Shown piece after piece: positions 5,274-6,542 of a DNA stretch of 6,542 bases. The translations under genes were made by a program, and so were the position numbers. The DNA lies in assembly GCA_029979405.1 (NCBI GenBank), contig JAPOHM010000083.1:1-6542 (forward strand), read 5' to 3'. The stretch comes from Methanobacteriota archaeon (GTDB lineage: Archaea; Thermoplasmatota; Poseidoniia; Poseidoniales; Poseidoniaceae). The notes below the pieces were generated by a model, which was given only the letters and a program-made list of their open reading frames with translations, was not told the DNA's origin and did not search any database. The stretch's first letter is position 1. Each line of letters starts with the position of its first letter.

Positions 5274-6542
5274 AAGATGCGATGAGTGGACTTGACCTGC
5301 GTGTTATTGCAGGTGAATTATCCTCGCTACTTGGTTCGCATTGCAAGAAGTGCTATCAGCCTCACTACGAGCAAGTTGTCCTTCGAATGCGCAAGAAAGG
5401 AGGGGGGAATGTAGACCTCGTCTTAGTTCGTGGAAAGCGAATTTACACCAGTGTAAGAGACAGGCCAATGCCACAATATCCTGCACCATTTGCGATGGTA
5501 CTAAGGAAAATTTTGACCAATGCGCGATTAGAAAAAATCGAGCAAATAGGATTCGACAGAGTTCTCAAATTAACCTTCGAATCATCTCACGGAAATTATC
5601 ACCTATACGTTGAGGTTTTCAGAGATGGAAACATCATTTTAGCAGATGAAAATGACGTTATTATTCAGCCATTGACCCACGCATCATATGCGGACAGGAC
5701 GCTGAAAAAAGGCGTAGAATACCTGCCTCCTCCCGCAGCTCTAAACCCGTATGAACTCGATTTTCAAGAGTTTACTGCATTCATGACTCAAAGCGATAAA
5801 ACACTCGGTAGAACCCTTGGAGGAGTTTTGAATCTGGGCGGTCCAATCGCGGATTCGATTTGTCAGGAAGCAGGTTTTAGTAGAGATGATTCAATCGAAG
5901 ATGTAGATCTTGAAAAAATTTGGAAATCGCTAAATGAAATTCTAAACGGTGAATGGAAAGGCTATCTATTCCTAAAAGAAGGTGGATTCGACCAAGCATG
6001 GCCAGCTATTTTACCGATTTTGAAAGATAGAGAATTCAAAGAATTCGATACTTTATGCGCAGCTGTTGATGAGTGGATGGGTGCTCACGATGCACAAGCA
6101 CTTGCTAGAAGAGAAGCGGAAGCCCTCGATGTAAGCGCGCCAGGTAGAGGTTTCTCAACCGAGGTTGAAAAATTAGAGAGAAGACTTGCTCAACAGGAAA
6201 AGGCCTTGGAAGGTTTTGCAGATAAGGTCGAAAAACAACAAGCCATTGGCCATGCTATACAAGAAAATTGGACACACATAGAAGGATTACTAAACCAAGT
6301 TAGAGAAGCGGTTGAGAAACAAGGCTGGGATGATGTCAAAAAGGCCGTGAAAAGCATAGAATGGATTGAGTCTGTCAACGCTGCTGAATCAAATTTCACA
6401 GCTTACTTACCCGATGAAGAAGGTCAGCCGGGGAAAAAGGTGATTTTGTATTTAGAAGAAAGCGTCCATCAAAATGCTCAGAGATACTTCCAAACCGGTA
6501 GGAAACAGAAGGACAAATCATCTGGAGCAATTCAGGCCCTTG
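5270..6542 (+). CDS. rqcH: NFACT family ribosome quality control protein (RqcH/Rqc2/NEMF-like), 3' end beyond the window
   Basis: The first 424 residues of an NFACT protein. Family members bind stalled large ribosomal subunits carrying peptidyl-tRNA and recruit tRNA to add C-terminal tails. The NFACT-N domain starts MSGLDLRVI (5-13), with YQP at 29-31 and PAPFAMVLRK at 71-80. The conserved Asp-Arg pair needed for tRNA binding in RqcH is D96-R97 in EQIGFDRVL. A helix-hairpin-helix-like segment follows (about 178-205, TLGRTLGGVLNLGGPIADSI). The family pattern FDTLCAAVDEWM is at 259-270, and a charged coiled-coil region spans about 295-365. QNAQRYF (401-407) followed by a basic stretch is the usual lead-in to the NFACT-R domain, which lies off the window. 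Archaeal members are usually around 650 residues, so roughly a third is missing. ATG 5270 overlaps the upstream stop; ATG 5282 would start directly at MSGLDL and is an equal alternative. C25-K-K-C28 is an unusual CxxC. No clear Shine-Dalgarno is seen. Confidence 0.93.
   Translation, partial: MKDAMSGLDLRVIAGELSSLLGSHCKKCYQPHYEQVVLRMRKKGGGNVDLVLVRGKRIYTSVRDRPMPQYPAPFAMVLRKILTNARLEKIEQIGFDRVLKLTFESSHGNYHLYVEVFRDGNIILADENDVIIQPLTHASYADRTLKKGVEYLPPPAALNPYELDFQEFTAFMTQSDKTLGRTLGGVLNLGGPIADSICQEAGFSRDDSIEDVDLEKIWKSLNEILNGEWKGYLFLKEGGFDQAWPAILPILKDREFKEFDTLCAAVDEWMGAHDAQALARREAEALDVSAPGRGFSTEVEKLERRLAQQEKALEGFADKVEKQQAIGHAIQENWTHIEGLLNQVREAVEKQGWDDVKKAVKSIEWIESVNAAESNFTAYLPDEEGQPGKKVILYLEESVHQNAQRYFQTGRKQKDKSSGAIQAL

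Noticed and set aside
5304..5613. Overlapping small frames on both strands near the start of the NFACT gene
   Set aside because: The NFACT frame explains this region, including the Asp-Arg pair and YQP motif; the others are shadows.
1..6542. CRISPR arrays, tRNA genes, insertion sequences or attachment sites
   Set aside because: No spaced direct repeats, cloverleaf-like sequences, transposase motifs or terminal inverted repeats were seen when reading both strands.

Overview
The window looks like chromosomal DNA of a planktonic marine archaeon, most likely of the Poseidoniia (Marine Group II/III Euryarchaeota). This taxonomic call is an inference. It rests on an archaeal-type NFACT/RqcH gene, on two secreted proteases with lipobox signals of the kind 'SLSGCLG', on weak Shine-Dalgarno signals, and on tight packing. 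No tRNA, rRNA, CRISPR array, insertion sequence or long repeat was seen. There is no gene-free stretch longer than about 100 bases.

Layout. (1) Bases 1-2258, minus strand: one long uninterrupted reading frame of 752 codons that runs off the left edge. It encodes a large predicted lipoprotein metallopeptidase with a HEXXHXXG zinc motif, a later Met-turn-like segment, an acidic calcium-type loop and many cysteines. It is easy to miss because it has no stop codon inside the window. (2) Bases 2259-2355: a 97-bp divergent intergenic region carrying AT-rich promoter-like sequence. (3) Bases 2356-3582, plus strand: a compact subtilisin-like (S8) serine protease, also with a lipobox. (4) Bases 3584-3808, minus strand: a likely real 74-residue protein with one C-terminal membrane segment. 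It fits exactly between the protease stop and the next start. (5) Bases 3807-5273, plus strand: a fusion of a NUDT19-like Nudix domain with a LACTB2-like metallo-beta-lactamase hydrolase. (6) Bases 5270-6542, plus strand: the first 424 codons of an NFACT (RqcH/Rqc2/NEMF) protein, overlapping the fusion gene by 4 bases and running off the right edge.

How the genes work together. The left half is a divergent pair of cell-surface proteases of two unrelated catalytic classes (zinc and serine). They fit a protein-degrading heterotroph and may share control through the common intergenic region. The right half is a separate two-gene operon that couples a putative nucleotide/RNA-processing hydrolase to ribosome-associated quality control. 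The small membrane protein sits between the halves, convergent with the serine protease and divergent from the operon, with its ATG overlapping the opposite-strand ATG at a CATG.
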